A stretch of 64,000 nt of DNA from Lachnoclostridium sp. An138 (GTDB lineage: Bacteria > Bacillota > Clostridia > Lachnospirales > Lachnospiraceae): assembly GCF_002160765.1 (NCBI RefSeq), contig NZ_NFLF01000009.1:61425-125424 (forward strand), read 5' to 3'. The position numbers were made by a program, and so were the translations under genes. The notes beneath the pieces were generated by a model. It saw only the letters and a program-made list of their open reading frames with translations, did no database searches and was not told the origin of the DNA. Position 1 is the stretch's first letter; each line of letters opens with the position of its first letter. Positions 16,510 to 25,211 of the stretch are shown in pieces.

Positions 16510-16701
16510 TCACAAAATTCCGAAGGCCGCAATTCCGTAAAGCAGCCCCAGCCCGCTGATTCCAAGGCTTCCGACTGTCAAAAGCGTCAACACATTCAAT
16601 CCCACAAATACAGAAATATTCTGGGAGAGCAGAAGAGCATTGATCAGCTGAATCCCTATCGCCCCGAATACCATGCGCAGCAGAAAATTCAATACCTTCA
16701 T
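16510..16701 (-). CDS. bofA: BofA-family pro-sigma-K processing inhibitor
   Basis: 63-aa hydrophobic protein. The C-terminal pattern GLNVLTLLTVGSLGISGLGLLY is the BofA signature: two membrane helices around a conserved N-x-x-T-x-L-x-V-G-x-L-G motif. In Bacillus, BofA holds the SpoIVFB protease inactive in the outer forespore membrane until engulfment. I chose ATG 16701 (AAGGAC upstream) over 16779. yaaL lies divergently upstream; in B. subtilis yaaL and bofA are adjacent and co-directional. Confidence 0.85.
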   Translation of the reverse strand: MKVLNFLLRMVFGAIGIQLINALLLSQNISVFVGLNVLTLLTVGSLGISGLGLLYGIAAFGIL

Positions 16702-16871
16702 AGCTTTTGTCCTTCGTTTTTTATTATTTATATGGTCCGGACATCCAATATATTCTATTTTTAGTATAAATTCCTTCATCCTGGCCTATACTCATATTGT
16801 AGCACGGAAAAAAGGCCTTCACCACAGACGGCAGGCCTGAAAGAAAACTTATAAAAAGCGGGGGTTGCAGC

Positions 16872-17111
16872 ATGAGTCTTTTTAAGAAAGAGCCGACACG
16901 GGGGACTTCCGGCGAATCCTTTACCCGGCGCCAGCTTCTGGAAGACCTTTATCTCACGAAAAACGCACTGGACACCGCCTACGCAAACTTCGAGGCGGTC
17001 GTAGATCCGGATCTGATCGACTGCTATACTTATGAAATCTACTCTGTGCAGAAGCGGTATAAATTCCTGCTGGAACAGGCAAAGCAGATGGATTTGCAGA
17101 CGTATTTCTGA
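16872..17111 (+). CDS. yaaL: YaaL/DUF2508-family small protein
   Basis: 79 aa, soluble and helical. The pattern of a charged N-terminus, LLEDLYLTKNALDTAYANFE and a C-terminal helix ending YKFLLEQAKQ corresponds to YaaL (DUF2508), whose function is unknown. A GGGGG RBS precedes the ATG. The neighbouring bofA supports the call, since the same two genes are neighbours in Bacillus; here they are divergent rather than in tandem. Confidence 0.8.
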   Translation: MSLFKKEPTRGTSGESFTRRQLLEDLYLTKNALDTAYANFEAVVDPDLIDCYTYEIYSVQKRYKFLLEQAKQMDLQTYF

Positions 17112-17188
17112 TTTTCAAAATACCGTCATATAATGTTATCTGAATTCAACACATGACACTTTTCCCAACACCTATCCCCTTCCCCGGA

Positions 17189-17219
17189 CTGCGGCGTACA
17201 TCATATAAGTACGCCGCAG
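17189..17219. repeat. 11-bp perfect inverted repeat between yaaL and the S41 gene
   Basis: CTGCGGCGTAC and GTACGCCGCAG around a 9-nt loop, placed between two convergent genes. A terminator without a T run or an RNA-stability hairpin for both. Confidence 0.65.
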
Positions 17220-17253
17220 ATATCCGACTTGCCCGTTCAGTTTCCACCTCCCC

Positions 17254-18555
17254 TCAATGGGAGGCCTTTTCTATCTCCCGCAGAGCTGTCACCAGAGGAT
17301 CTTCTGATCCATCTGACAAAATATCCGGCGTGGTTCCGGCTTCTTCGCTGCTCGAACCATCGGGATTCAGTCCGTACATCATAGTATACTGTACCAGAAT
17401 ACCGGAGTTGGGAAGCTGAAGGAAAACAGGGTCCAGGCTTCCGATTCCATCTCCCCCGGTCTGCTCTCCCACAAGTTTTGCAAAGCCTGTCTCTTTGCAA
17501 AACACAGCAAAGGATTCACTGGCCGAATAAACCTGCGGTCCGACCAGAAGCCAGATTCTTCCTTCAAACGGCGCCCGGTAATTTCCCGGCGATACATGAA
17601 GTACGCTTTCCACATAATAATCCGCGGCCTCCAGCCCCTCCCGGTTCAGCTTAGGCAGCGCCGGCAGTTCTCCAATCGGATGAAGTTCCTCTTCCGAAAA
17701 TACATTTTCAATATAAGGCCGGTTATTCTCACTGTCTGCCAGAAGCGCATAATTGGTACAGGATATCGATTCCTCTATAAACGGCGATACCAGGAGATTC
17801 TGCCAGTAAAGCTCACTTCCTCCGCTGTTTTCGGTCACATCAATTATCAGATCCGTATAACCTTCCAGTGAATCAAAAAACGAAAAAAGCTGTTTTTGAT
17901 CCTCTTCATATTCTGCGGGAAAGCTGTCGATTTTTACATAAGCGATTCCAGAAGCCGGAAGCTGCAGCGTATGAATATTGGCTGCTTCCTCCCCGGCCGT
18001 TTCTGTTCCGGCATTTTCACCGTCACTCTCATCTTCCTGCGCCTCCAGCATCTTTTTCAGCTTCTCGTAACCTTCTTTTGTCCCGGGTGATTCGAGTACC
18101 TCTTTCCAGTGAGTCCTTTCCTCTGCCTGAGTGTCTGCCTGTCCGTCTGTCTGACTGTCACAATAGGCGGACAGATAGTCCTGATAAGCTTCCGGTTCAA
18201 TGAGCCACAGATGGCCATAAGTTCCCAGAAGATATAGCGTGCTGTAGACCGCGCTGTAAAACGCCTCGTCGCTGTCTGTCTCTTCTATCATCTCCCGATA
18301 ATCCCGAAAGATATCCTCTGCCGGATAATCCGGATTTTCCCGATCATGTATGCCAAGGCAAAGGTAACTGTCCTTCAATGTGCTGACCAGATAATCGAAG
18401 TCTTCCAGCCGTTGTTCCCGGGTAAGTCCCAGCGCGTTTCGAAACGCCGGATTCCAGTCTTCCGCACCACTGGCTGCGGCGCCGCAGCCGGATATCAGGC
18501 TGAAAGCCAGCGCTGCTCCAAGAATCCGTCTCCATTTTTTCCCTGTCTGTCCCAT
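17254..18555 (-). CDS. S41-family peptidase lipoprotein
   Basis: 433 aa. Signal peptide with lipobox LISGC (lipidated Cys24), so it is anchored outside the membrane. An N-terminal helical domain (60-130) and a charged linker (about 145-195) precede the tail-specific protease fold: LIIDVTENSGGS, then GPQVYSASESFA with the probable catalytic Ser in YSASES, and a conserved GEQTGGDGIGSLD segment. No PDZ domain is obvious, as in the C-terminal-processing/retinoid-binding subgroup. A good AGGAGG lies 8 bp before the ATG. It is monocistronic. The substrate is unknown. Confidence 0.85.
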   Translation of the reverse strand: MGQTGKKWRRILGAALAFSLISGCGAAASGAEDWNPAFRNALGLTREQRLEDFDYLVSTLKDSYLCLGIHDRENPDYPAEDIFRDYREMIEETDSDEAFYSAVYSTLYLLGTYGHLWLIEPEAYQDYLSAYCDSQTDGQADTQAEERTHWKEVLESPGTKEGYEKLKKMLEAQEDESDGENAGTETAGEEAANIHTLQLPASGIAYVKIDSFPAEYEEDQKQLFSFFDSLEGYTDLIIDVTENSGGSELYWQNLLVSPFIEESISCTNYALLADSENNRPYIENVFSEEELHPIGELPALPKLNREGLEAADYYVESVLHVSPGNYRAPFEGRIWLLVGPQVYSASESFAVFCKETGFAKLVGEQTGGDGIGSLDPVFLQLPNSGILVQYTMMYGLNPDGSSSEEAGTTPDILSDGSEDPLVTALREIEKASH

Positions 18556-18724
18556 CTTCCTGTCCTCCTCTTTCTAATGAAACTGTCAGCCCTTTATTGT
18601 GTTTTCCGGCCCGGATTTCATCTTCTATAAGATTAAGAAAAATTTCTTACAGACAGCTGAAGAAAATTCTTTCAGGTTTCTTACATTTCAGCGAAATTTG
18701 TTTATTTAGAAGATTCGATTTCAA

Positions 18725-18775
18725 AAAAACATCCCCTTCAGGGTCCGAAGCAATAAGCCCAGACTCTGAAAGGGA
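18725..18775 (-). terminator. Terminator of metG
   Basis: On the minus strand a stem (CCCTTTCAGAGTC with GACCCTGAAGGGG, some mismatches) is followed by a run of seven T, about 70 bp after the metG stop. Confidence 0.7.
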
Positions 18776-18843
18776 CATTTTATTTCTTTATTTCCTTACT
18801 TTTATATCATCCTCATGCGCAGGCTGCCTGCAGCTCCTCTGTT

Positions 18844-20853
18844 CTAGCAGATCTCCGCTCCCGCAGGCATGTCCTTATCCGGCATCATCAGCGCCAGATT
18901 GCCGTCCGCGTCTTCCGCGCAGAGAATCATTCCCTCAGAAAGCACTCCAGCCAGCTTGGCAGGTTTCAGATTTACTACCACCATAACCTTCTTGCCGACC
19001 ATTTCCTCCGGCGTGTAATGGGCCTTGATTCCGGATACAATCTGCTTCACCTGGCTGCCGATGCGCACCTGGGAGCACAGAAGCTTCTTGGACTTCTTTA
19101 CCGCCTCGCAGGCAATGATCTCTCCTACCTGGAACTGAAGCTTCTCGAAGTCTTCAAAAGTAATCTCTGCTTTCGGTTCAATATCAATAACAGCCTTTCC
19201 GCTGTCTGCTCCATCGCTTCCGGCTCCGGCAGCGCCTTCTGTATTTCCCGCAGTCCCCGCTGTACTTCCTGCTGCCTCGGCCGCTTTTTTCTCCTCTACC
19301 TTTGCCAGAACCTCATTCACATCCAGACGGGCAAACAGGATCTCCGGCTTATCTGTTACCTTTGTACCGGACTGATACAGCCCAAACATATTCATGACTT
19401 CCAGAGAACGCTTCTTTGCGCCCAGCTGAGCCAGAATTTTCTCAGCAGTCTCCGGCATGAACGGCTCCAGCAGGCAGGCTCCGATGCTGATGCTCTCTAC
19501 CAGGTTATAAAGCACGGTTGCCAGCCGGTCTTTCTTGCTCTCATCCTTTGCCAGAGCCCAGGGCATGGTCTCATCGATATATTTATTGCACCGCTTGAAC
19601 AGTGTGAAAATCTCTGTAATCGCGTCTGCCACGCGCAGCTCGTCCATCTTCTCAGAAGCCTTCTGAGCAGCTGCCACGGCAGTCTCCCGCAGCTCTCTGT
19701 CCACAGGTTCAATGACGCCCGCATTGTTCACCACGCCTCCAAAATACTTGTTTGACATGGAAATGGTACGGTTTACCAGGTTTCCCAGGGTATTGGCCAG
19801 CTCGGAATTGATACGCTCCACCATCAGCTCCCAGGTGATTACGCCATCATTATCAAAGGGCATTTCATGCAGCACAAAGAAGCGCACTGCGTCTACGCCA
19901 AACATATCCACCAGGTCGTCCGCGTAAAGTACATTGCCCTTGGACTTGCTCATCTTGCCGTCGCCCTGCAGCAGCCAGGGATGCCCGAACACCTGCTTCG
20001 GCAGCGGAAGATCCAGAGCCATCAGGAAAATCGGCCAGTAAATGGTATGGAAGCGGATAATATCCTTTCCGATCAGATGCAGGTCTGCCGGCCAGTTCTT
20101 CTTGAACAGATCGCTGGACTCTCCGTCACAGTCATAACCGATTCCGGTGATGTAGTTGGTCAGAGCGTCGAGCCACACGTACACCACATGCTTCGGATCA
20201 AAATCCACCGGGATTCCCCACTTAAAGGAGGTACGGGATACACAGAGATCCTGCAGGCCCGGAAGCAGAAAATTATTCATCATCTCATTTTTCCGGGACA
20301 CCGGCTGAATGAATTCCGGATGGCTGTTGATATGATCTATCAGGCGGTCCGCATACTTGCTCATACGGAAGAAATACGCCTCTTCCTTCGCCGGCTGCAC
20401 CTCACGGCCGCAGTCCGGACACTTACCATCCACCAGCTGTGACGGAGTCCAGAAGGATTCGCAGGGAGTACAGTACAGTCCCTCATAGGAGCCCTTGTAA
20501 ATATCGCCCTGGTCATAGAGCTTCTTGAAAATCTTCTGTACCTGCTTCTCATGGTAGTCATCCGTCGTGCGGATAAATTTATCATAAGAAGTATTCATCA
20601 GATCCCAGATACGTTTGATTTCCCCAGATACCTGATCCACAAATTCCTTGGGCGTCACCCCCGCTTCCTGAGCCTTCAGCTCTATCTTCTGTCCATGCTC
20701 GTCGGTTCCTGTCTGAAAGAACACATCGTATCCCTGCATTCTCCGGAACCGCGCAATCGCGTCCGCCAGTACGATCTCATAGGTATTTCCGATATGCGGC
20801 TTGCCCGAAGTATAGGCAATCGCCGTCGTCATATAAAACTTCTCTTTTTCCAT
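18844..20853 (-). CDS. metG: Methionyl-tRNA synthetase
   Basis: 669 aa, charges tRNA-Met with methionine. HIGN at residues 20-23 and KMSKSKGN are the class I signatures. Four Cys in CTPC and CPDC form the zinc knuckle of the connective peptide. An Ala/Gly-rich linker leads to a C-terminal EMAPII/OB tRNA-binding domain (about 565-669, VGEIIACEAV... GIKAHYTPEEMVGKK), as in Bacillus MetS. I start it at ATG 20853, which opens with the usual short strand before the HIGN motif; the longer frame to 21015 runs into the T-box terminator. Expression is set by the leader upstream. Confidence 0.97.
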   Translation of the reverse strand: MEKEKFYMTTAIAYTSGKPHIGNTYEIVLADAIARFRRMQGYDVFFQTGTDEHGQKIELKAQEAGVTPKEFVDQVSGEIKRIWDLMNTSYDKFIRTTDDYHEKQVQKIFKKLYDQGDIYKGSYEGLYCTPCESFWTPSQLVDGKCPDCGREVQPAKEEAYFFRMSKYADRLIDHINSHPEFIQPVSRKNEMMNNFLLPGLQDLCVSRTSFKWGIPVDFDPKHVVYVWLDALTNYITGIGYDCDGESSDLFKKNWPADLHLIGKDIIRFHTIYWPIFLMALDLPLPKQVFGHPWLLQGDGKMSKSKGNVLYADDLVDMFGVDAVRFFVLHEMPFDNDGVITWELMVERINSELANTLGNLVNRTISMSNKYFGGVVNNAGVIEPVDRELRETAVAAAQKASEKMDELRVADAITEIFTLFKRCNKYIDETMPWALAKDESKKDRLATVLYNLVESISIGACLLEPFMPETAEKILAQLGAKKRSLEVMNMFGLYQSGTKVTDKPEILFARLDVNEVLAKVEEKKAAEAAGSTAGTAGNTEGAAGAGSDGADSGKAVIDIEPKAEITFEDFEKLQFQVGEIIACEAVKKSKKLLCSQVRIGSQVKQIVSGIKAHYTPEEMVGKKVMVVVNLKPAKLAGVLSEGMILCAEDADGNLALMMPDKDMPAGAEIC

Positions 20854-20991
20854 CCTTATTTCCCTTTCTTTTCTCTCAACCTGCAAATGATACTGCAAGA
20901 CCTCAAAATTACACTTGTAAAATTCACGCGCCAGGCGCAAAATCAAGAAGAGTATCTGAACCGCGTCCGCTTGGCTCACTGCCTGCGGGAA

Positions 20992-21320
20992 TAAAAAACC
21001 CGTCTTCTTTATCACTAAAGAAGACGGGATATTCCCGTGTTACCACTTCTGTTCGCCTGCCCCTCGCGGGAACCGGCCTCTGCGGGTACGGGACGGCTCT
21101 TCATAGCTCCGCGTCCTTATACCCTTCCGCTGTAACAGGCGGCCCTGTCACGTCTTATCGCAGATTCTCTGTGCTCTGCGTTCATCCGTACCGCTCGGAA
21201 ACCATCTTCAGCCGCTTTGCCTTCATCCCTCTCAGCTTCCGGGAATTCTCTGTAAAAAGCGCATTCAGCCTACTCTTTTCTTCATAGCGTTTGCAGTAAA
21301 TATGCGGTTTTCATATAAAT
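20992..21320 (-). promoter_or_regulatory. T-box riboswitch leader of metG
   Basis: On the minus strand the T-box element AGAAGTGGTAACACGGG lies at 21034-21050, right before a perfect 13-bp terminator hairpin (20999-21028, CCCGTCTTCTTTA arm) ending in six T. Long paired regions upstream fit Stem I. Uncharged tRNA-Met would stabilise the antiterminator and allow transcription of metG. A GGATGAAC segment upstream is a candidate specifier with ATG, but I have not folded Stem I. Confidence 0.88.
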
Positions 21321-21321
21321 G

Positions 21322-21350
21322 AGCGTAACACGCAAGAATAGCTTTGTCAA
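21322..21350 (-). promoter_or_regulatory. Promoter of the metG T-box transcript
   Basis: Minus-strand TTGACA (21345-21350), 17-bp spacer, TACGCT (21322-21327). Confidence 0.6.
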
Positions 21351-21426
21351 GCCGTTTTCTCTTTTGTTTTCTCTGCAGCTTCTTGCCCTGTCCTCCATTC
21401 GTTCCGCTCGCAGCGCTCCTCATGTG

Positions 21427-22509
21427 CTACTGCTCTTCTCTTCCGTATTTCTCAAAATACTCCCGGGCCTGTTCCGGCGTCAGGAAAAACCTTCGCTCCA
21501 GCTTGGAAAGAATCCGCTTTTTCGGGATATTTTCTTCCAAATTGTCCAGAATAAAGGCACAAATTCCTTTCTGAATTCCTTTCTGAATTCCTTGCTGCAG
21601 TCCCTGTTCCAGCCCTTGTTGCAGCCCTTGTTCCAACCCTTGCTGCAGTCCCTGTTCCAGCCCTTGTTGCAGTCCTTGTTCTAACCCCTGTTCCAAGCCC
21701 ATGGCCCGGCCTTCTTCCAGGCCCATCTCAATCGCTTCTTTCCGGAGATATTCTCTCTCCGCCTTCTCATCATACTCTGTCAGCAGCATCTTACGCACCT
21801 CCATTTTGCTCTTCCTGAGAATATCCTCTAATATTCCCCGATTCATGCAGGCTTCGATTCCCTGTTCCACAGCGTCTTCCAGCACCATTCCCGCTCTCAG
21901 GTTCCGGCGGATTTCTTCTATGAATTCAGAATAATCCTTAAGCCTGCGGCAGCGTTCCATGATTGCCTGATTGTGTCCGTAATTAATATTAAGTACAACA
22001 GCTCTGCATTCCAGACTGGGAAGTTCGTCCTTTCCCTGGCTTTGAAAAGAGTCTGACAGCAGAAGCTGTATCTGATCAGGTTCCTCTTTTGTACCATTGT
22101 AGAATACCACATACCTGGGAAACGGCAGCGGCAGCCTTCTCCCGGTTCCGGTCAGACGGTAACCATTCTCCTCCAGATAACGCTGGTACAGTTCCGCGAA
22201 GTACAACAGCCCTCTCAAAGGCATATTTTCATTCCATGTGCTCTGATGTTCATACAGATTCACAGTCGCGCCCAGGAGAAATGACAAATCATTTTTCATG
22301 CCAAGATAAAGCACATCCTCCAGCGTATTGATTTCCAGCTCTTCTGTATCCTGGTATTCCGTCCCGTTTATCGCATTGTAAAGCTCCAGCAAATCCCTTT
22401 TATTCTGAAAGACGAAGCGGAACAGCCTGTCTTTATATTTGCGGTTTATCCTTTGTGCCGTTCTGAATTTATACCGCTTTCTTTTCACCCGGTTGGTTTC
22501 TCCTTTCAT
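21427..22509 (-). CDS. PD-(D/E)XK nuclease-family protein (Rpn/putative transposase type) with Gln-Gly repeat
   Basis: 360 aa. The N-terminal 60% follows the pattern of Rpn/PDDEXK_2 proteins: KYKDRLFRFVF, later DVLYLGMKNDLSFLL (Asp of the nuclease core), VNLYEHQSTWNENMPLRGLLY (Glu-x-Gln), then RRLPLPFPRYVVFYNG. The C-terminal part holds about twelve 4-residue units (GLEQ/GLQQ) and a helical tail. Members promote RecA-independent recombination or are relics of transposases; no terminal repeats are visible here. The ATG at 22509 lacks an RBS, while AAAGGAG sits 11 bp before a GTG at 22488, so the true start may be the GTG. Confidence 0.8.
   Translation of the reverse strand: MKGETNRVKRKRYKFRTAQRINRKYKDRLFRFVFQNKRDLLELYNAINGTEYQDTEELEINTLEDVLYLGMKNDLSFLLGATVNLYEHQSTWNENMPLRGLLYFAELYQRYLEENGYRLTGTGRRLPLPFPRYVVFYNGTKEEPDQIQLLLSDSFQSQGKDELPSLECRAVVLNINYGHNQAIMERCRRLKDYSEFIEEIRRNLRAGMVLEDAVEQGIEACMNRGILEDILRKSKMEVRKMLLTEYDEKAEREYLRKEAIEMGLEEGRAMGLEQGLEQGLQQGLEQGLQQGLEQGLQQGLEQGLQQGIQKGIQKGICAFILDNLEENIPKKRILSKLERRFFLTPEQAREYFEKYGREEQ
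21564..21702. repeat. 12/24-bp tandem repeat inside the PD-(D/E)XK gene
   Basis: Degenerate 12-bp units encoding GLEQ or GLQQ alternate to give an apparent 24-bp period (CCCTTGTTGCAG, CCCTTGTTCCAA). The unit length is a multiple of three, so copy-number changes keep the frame. Confidence 0.85.
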
Positions 22510-22576
22510 TATACGTTTTTAATATCCGGCCTGCAAGATCAGAATGCGGCAGTCATAGGCATCAACTCCTTCTTCT

Positions 22577-22603
22577 GTTACTGCTCACTTCGTTCACAGT
22601 AAT
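22577..22603. repeat. Short inverted repeat upstream of the membrane-protein gene
   Basis: TTACTG and CAGTAA separated by 13 nt (22578-22602), followed on the plus strand by a T-rich stretch. The rest of the 22510-22740 interval shows another small hairpin (GGAAAACAG/CTGTTTTCC, near 22636) and no gene. Confidence 0.45.
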
Positions 22604-22744
22604 CTCCGTTTTTATTTGAGGCTTTGGGAATAGGAAAACAGAACTGTTTTCCCGGGCAGATCGATCATCTGCAATATCAGAATACCACAGCCGGGAACTA
22701 CGCACAACTGCTTTTATTTCTTTTCATCCTTCCTCTGGGGCTTC

Positions 22745-22773
22745 TTGCAGGCATAAGCTTCCTCTGCTATAGT
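22745..22773 (+). promoter_or_regulatory. Probable promoter of the membrane-protein gene
   Basis: TTGCAG (22745-22750), 17-bp spacer, TATAGT (22768-22773), about 50 bp before the chosen start codon. Confidence 0.5.
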
Positions 22774-22824
22774 ATATACAGGATTTTTACACAGAAGGAA
22801 ATCGAACCTAAAGGAGAACCTGTT

Positions 22825-23526
22825 ATGTCAAAAAAGACGTTATCACCTGAGCAGAAGCGTCTGGATACGGATATCTGGATCATTGCGCTGGTTACCCTGG
22901 CCGTTTTCTGCCTTTATGCCGCAATGGGAAATCAGTTAACCCAATTTGTCCTGGACAGCGGCCGCCCCATTTTTCCCCGGCTGCTGGTGAACGCCGGTAT
23001 TCAATACGGCGTCGCCGGACTCGGCATCACGATTGTCTGTATTCTCCGCAGGGAGGCATTTTCCTCCTTCGGACTCAGAAAAGAACAGGCTGGAAAAGCT
23101 GTTCTGGGAACCATACTTGTCTTTCTTCCCCTCCTCTGCTGCCGGTATCTTTCGGGGCAGATAGAAGGCTGGCAGCCCTTCAGTATCTTAATCACAGAAG
23201 ATGTGCTGAACAGCGGTTTTCCCCTTTCAGTTCTGGGAATGGCAGTAATTATCCTGGTCTGGGGATTTTTTGAAGGTTTTAACTACGCAGTCATCAGCGA
23301 AAAGATAAACCGCAGATATCCTCCTGCCGGACTCTGGCTGGATATGGGCGCTGTCATCTGCGCCGCTGCCTGTCTGCTTCTTCATCCCTTCAACACTTCC
23401 TTCTGGGGAATCGTTGAGCTTATCACCACTTTCACGGCTATCTATGGAATGCTGATAGTAAAAAGGCAGACCGGAAACGCCTGGGGCTGTGTTTTCGCTT
23501 TCTGCTTTATCTGGAATGCCTTTTAA
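22825..23526 (+). CDS. Multi-pass membrane protein, possibly CPBP-like
   Basis: 233 aa with about seven membrane segments. ATG 22825 has an excellent AAGGAG and follows a promoter at 22745-22773; the open frame from 22624 would place its first 67 residues over that promoter. A segment WGFFEGFNYAVISEKIN followed later by LLHPFN recalls the glutamate and histidine motifs of CPBP (CAAX-protease-like) proteins, but the canonical EExxxR is not intact, so I do not assign activity. It stands alone between the PD-(D/E)XK gene and ctc. Confidence 0.65.
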   Translation: MSKKTLSPEQKRLDTDIWIIALVTLAVFCLYAAMGNQLTQFVLDSGRPIFPRLLVNAGIQYGVAGLGITIVCILRREAFSSFGLRKEQAGKAVLGTILVFLPLLCCRYLSGQIEGWQPFSILITEDVLNSGFPLSVLGMAVIILVWGFFEGFNYAVISEKINRRYPPAGLWLDMGAVICAAACLLLHPFNTSFWGIVELITTFTAIYGMLIVKRQTGNAWGCVFAFCFIWNAF

Positions 23527-23623
23527 ATTTCCAGTTTTCTTCCAGATATGCCGATAAAATACTTTGTTTTCTCTTTTTTTATAAACTTTTAATAATTTAA
23601 CGCCAAAAAATCTGATTTTTCTC

Positions 23624-23643
23624 TTGACAAGCGGTGCTATAAT
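23624..23643 (+). promoter_or_regulatory. Promoter elements upstream of ctc
   Basis: Consensus TTGACA (23624-23629) and TATAAT (23638-23643) are both present but only 8 bp apart, so they cannot be one standard promoter. TATAAT is probably used with a weaker -35. Confidence 0.35.
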
Positions 23644-23738
23644 AAAACTGTAATTAAATAACGAACACTTAACAATACCTGTTTGTTCTGCAAAGTGGAA
23701 GGCTGCTAAGCGATTCAGATTTTTGGAGGAAAAGATAA

Positions 23739-24326
23739 ATGAATACTTTAAAAGCTGAAAAAAGAGACATGACAACAAAAGCCAAGAAACTTAGAAGAGA
23801 AGGTTATGTAACGGGCGTTATCTACGGCCGCGAGATGGCGGAATCCATTCCGCTCAAAATCGAAAAACCCGCTGTAGAGCGAATCCTTAAGACAAACGGC
23901 AAAGGAAGCCAGGTAATGCTGGAAGTAGACGGCCAGACCTATGACGCTCTGATCAAGGAAATTGATTTTGATACCCTGAAAGGGCAGCTTCTGGAAATTG
24001 ACTTCCAGGCTCTGGTAAGCAATGAAAAGGTACATTCTGTAGCTGAAATTATCCTTTTAAATCATGAAGCTGTTCAGGGCGGCGTGATCCAGCAGATGCT
24101 GCAGGAAGTTTCCTACAAAGCTCTGCCCGCCGCATTAATAGATAAAATCCGGGTGGATGTAAGCAGCATGAAGGTGGGCGACACCCTGAAGGTGGAGGAT
24201 CTGGACATTGCAAAGAATCCGGATATTGATCTTCAGACTCCGCTGGACGCTGTGATTGCTACTGTTATCGAGGTTCACAATGCTCCTGCGGAAGATGAGG
24301 GTGAAGAAGATACCTCAGAGGCTTAA
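23739..24326 (+). CDS. ctc: 50S ribosomal protein L25/general stress protein Ctc
   Basis: 195 aa. The N-terminal 90 residues are the 5S-rRNA-binding L25 domain (opening EKRDMTTKAKKLRREGYV, then GVIYGREM), followed by the C-terminal TL5-type beta domain (to about 180) and an acidic tail. Ctc binds 5S rRNA in the large subunit. GGAGG lies upstream of the ATG. The gene is monocistronic and ends in a strong terminator. In Bacillus ctc is a sigma-B stress gene; no sigma-B promoter is visible here. Confidence 0.93.
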   Translation: MNTLKAEKRDMTTKAKKLRREGYVTGVIYGREMAESIPLKIEKPAVERILKTNGKGSQVMLEVDGQTYDALIKEIDFDTLKGQLLEIDFQALVSNEKVHSVAEIILLNHEAVQGGVIQQMLQEVSYKALPAALIDKIRVDVSSMKVGDTLKVEDLDIAKNPDIDLQTPLDAVIATVIEVHNAPAEDEGEEDTSEA

Positions 24327-24397
24327 AGCCCTGCATATCTGCTTCACAGAGTATACCGGCAGTTAAGGCCGGAGATATGGCTGAACTAAAATTTTAT

Positions 24398-24436
24398 ACC
24401 GGCATGGTTCTCAAAAGGACCATGCCGGTTTTTATT
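24398..24436 (+). terminator. Rho-independent terminator of ctc
   Basis: Stem ACCGGCATGGT/ACCATGCCGGT with a short loop, followed by five T. Confidence 0.9.
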
Positions 24437-24494
24437 TCCCCCGTTTTTTATTTTCCACGGCTTTTCCGCTTCCAGCCTTCCGGCCTGCCTTTTG

Positions 24495-25208
24495 CTAATC
24501 ACAGGCTCTGCCCAGCAGAATGCCGCAGACGAATGCGGCCACAGCGAAAATCAGCAGCAAAGGCAGCACATCCTCCAAGCGGAAGGTGTTTTCCGTCATC
24601 AGCCTGTAACCCCAGAAAGCTGGAAACAGCTTTCCCACAGCCTCGAAACCTGCCGGAAGCAGCTCACCCGGAAACATGATCCCGGAAAGCAGGATGGAAG
24701 GCAGGAACACAAGAATGGAAAACATTGACGTTTGCGTCTGATCCTTTACCGCCAGTCCGATGACGGACGCGGCGCTTAAGGAAATCAGGATAAACACAGC
24801 AAGGCCCGCAAAATACGCTCCTGGATTTTCCGGAATTTCAGCGCCAAAAGCAAGAGGCGCCGCCGCATAAAGAATCACGCTCATCATAAACAGGTGTATA
24901 AACGCCGAAATATTTGTTAATACAAGACCGAGACAGAACGGAACCCCATTTACCCTGTAAACCTTCCGGATTCCGCCGCTGTAGATTTCCACCAGAGAAG
25001 GCGGAAGGCCAATCAGCGCTCCCATAGATACGCCAAACACTGTCATGGACTGAATCAGCGTCTTTCCCGCATCAGGCATGACCGCCGTAAAGATGCCTCC
25101 CATCAGAACGAAAAACAAAAGCGGAACGATATAGCAGGTAATAAGCAGCGTTTTGCTCCGTATATCCATCTTCCACTGCAGCGATATTCCGTACAGAAAA
25201 GCTCCCAT
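24495..25208 (-). CDS. ABC-2-type transporter permease
   Basis: 237 aa with six membrane segments and a short extracellular loop after the first. It has the ABC-2 exporter layout, with the tail motif SGIMFPGELLPAGFE typical of the family between helices 5 and 6. It lies 3 bp after the ATPase gene, so the two form one exporter. The substrate cannot be told from the sequence; MerR control suggests a drug or peptide. Confidence 0.88.
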   Translation of the reverse strand: MGAFLYGISLQWKMDIRSKTLLITCYIVPLLFFVLMGGIFTAVMPDAGKTLIQSMTVFGVSMGALIGLPPSLVEIYSGGIRKVYRVNGVPFCLGLVLTNISAFIHLFMMSVILYAAAPLAFGAEIPENPGAYFAGLAVFILISLSAASVIGLAVKDQTQTSMFSILVFLPSILLSGIMFPGELLPAGFEAVGKLFPAFWGYRLMTENTFRLEDVLPLLLIFAVAAFVCGILLGRACD

Positions 25209-25211
25209 GTG

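Noticed and set aside
20854..21015. N-terminal extension of metG
   Set aside because: The extra 54 residues would be translated from the leader DNA between the T-box terminator and the gene; MetG proteins begin near the HIGH motif.
21564..21702. CRISPR-like repeat
   Set aside because: Units are 12 bp without spacers and code for GLEQ/GLQQ inside a long gene.
21427..22509. Active insertion sequence
   Set aside because: No terminal inverted repeats or target duplications were seen around the PD-(D/E)XK gene.
23624..23643. TTGACA and TATAAT as one perfect ctc promoter
   Set aside because: Only 8 bp separate them; a normal promoter needs about 17.
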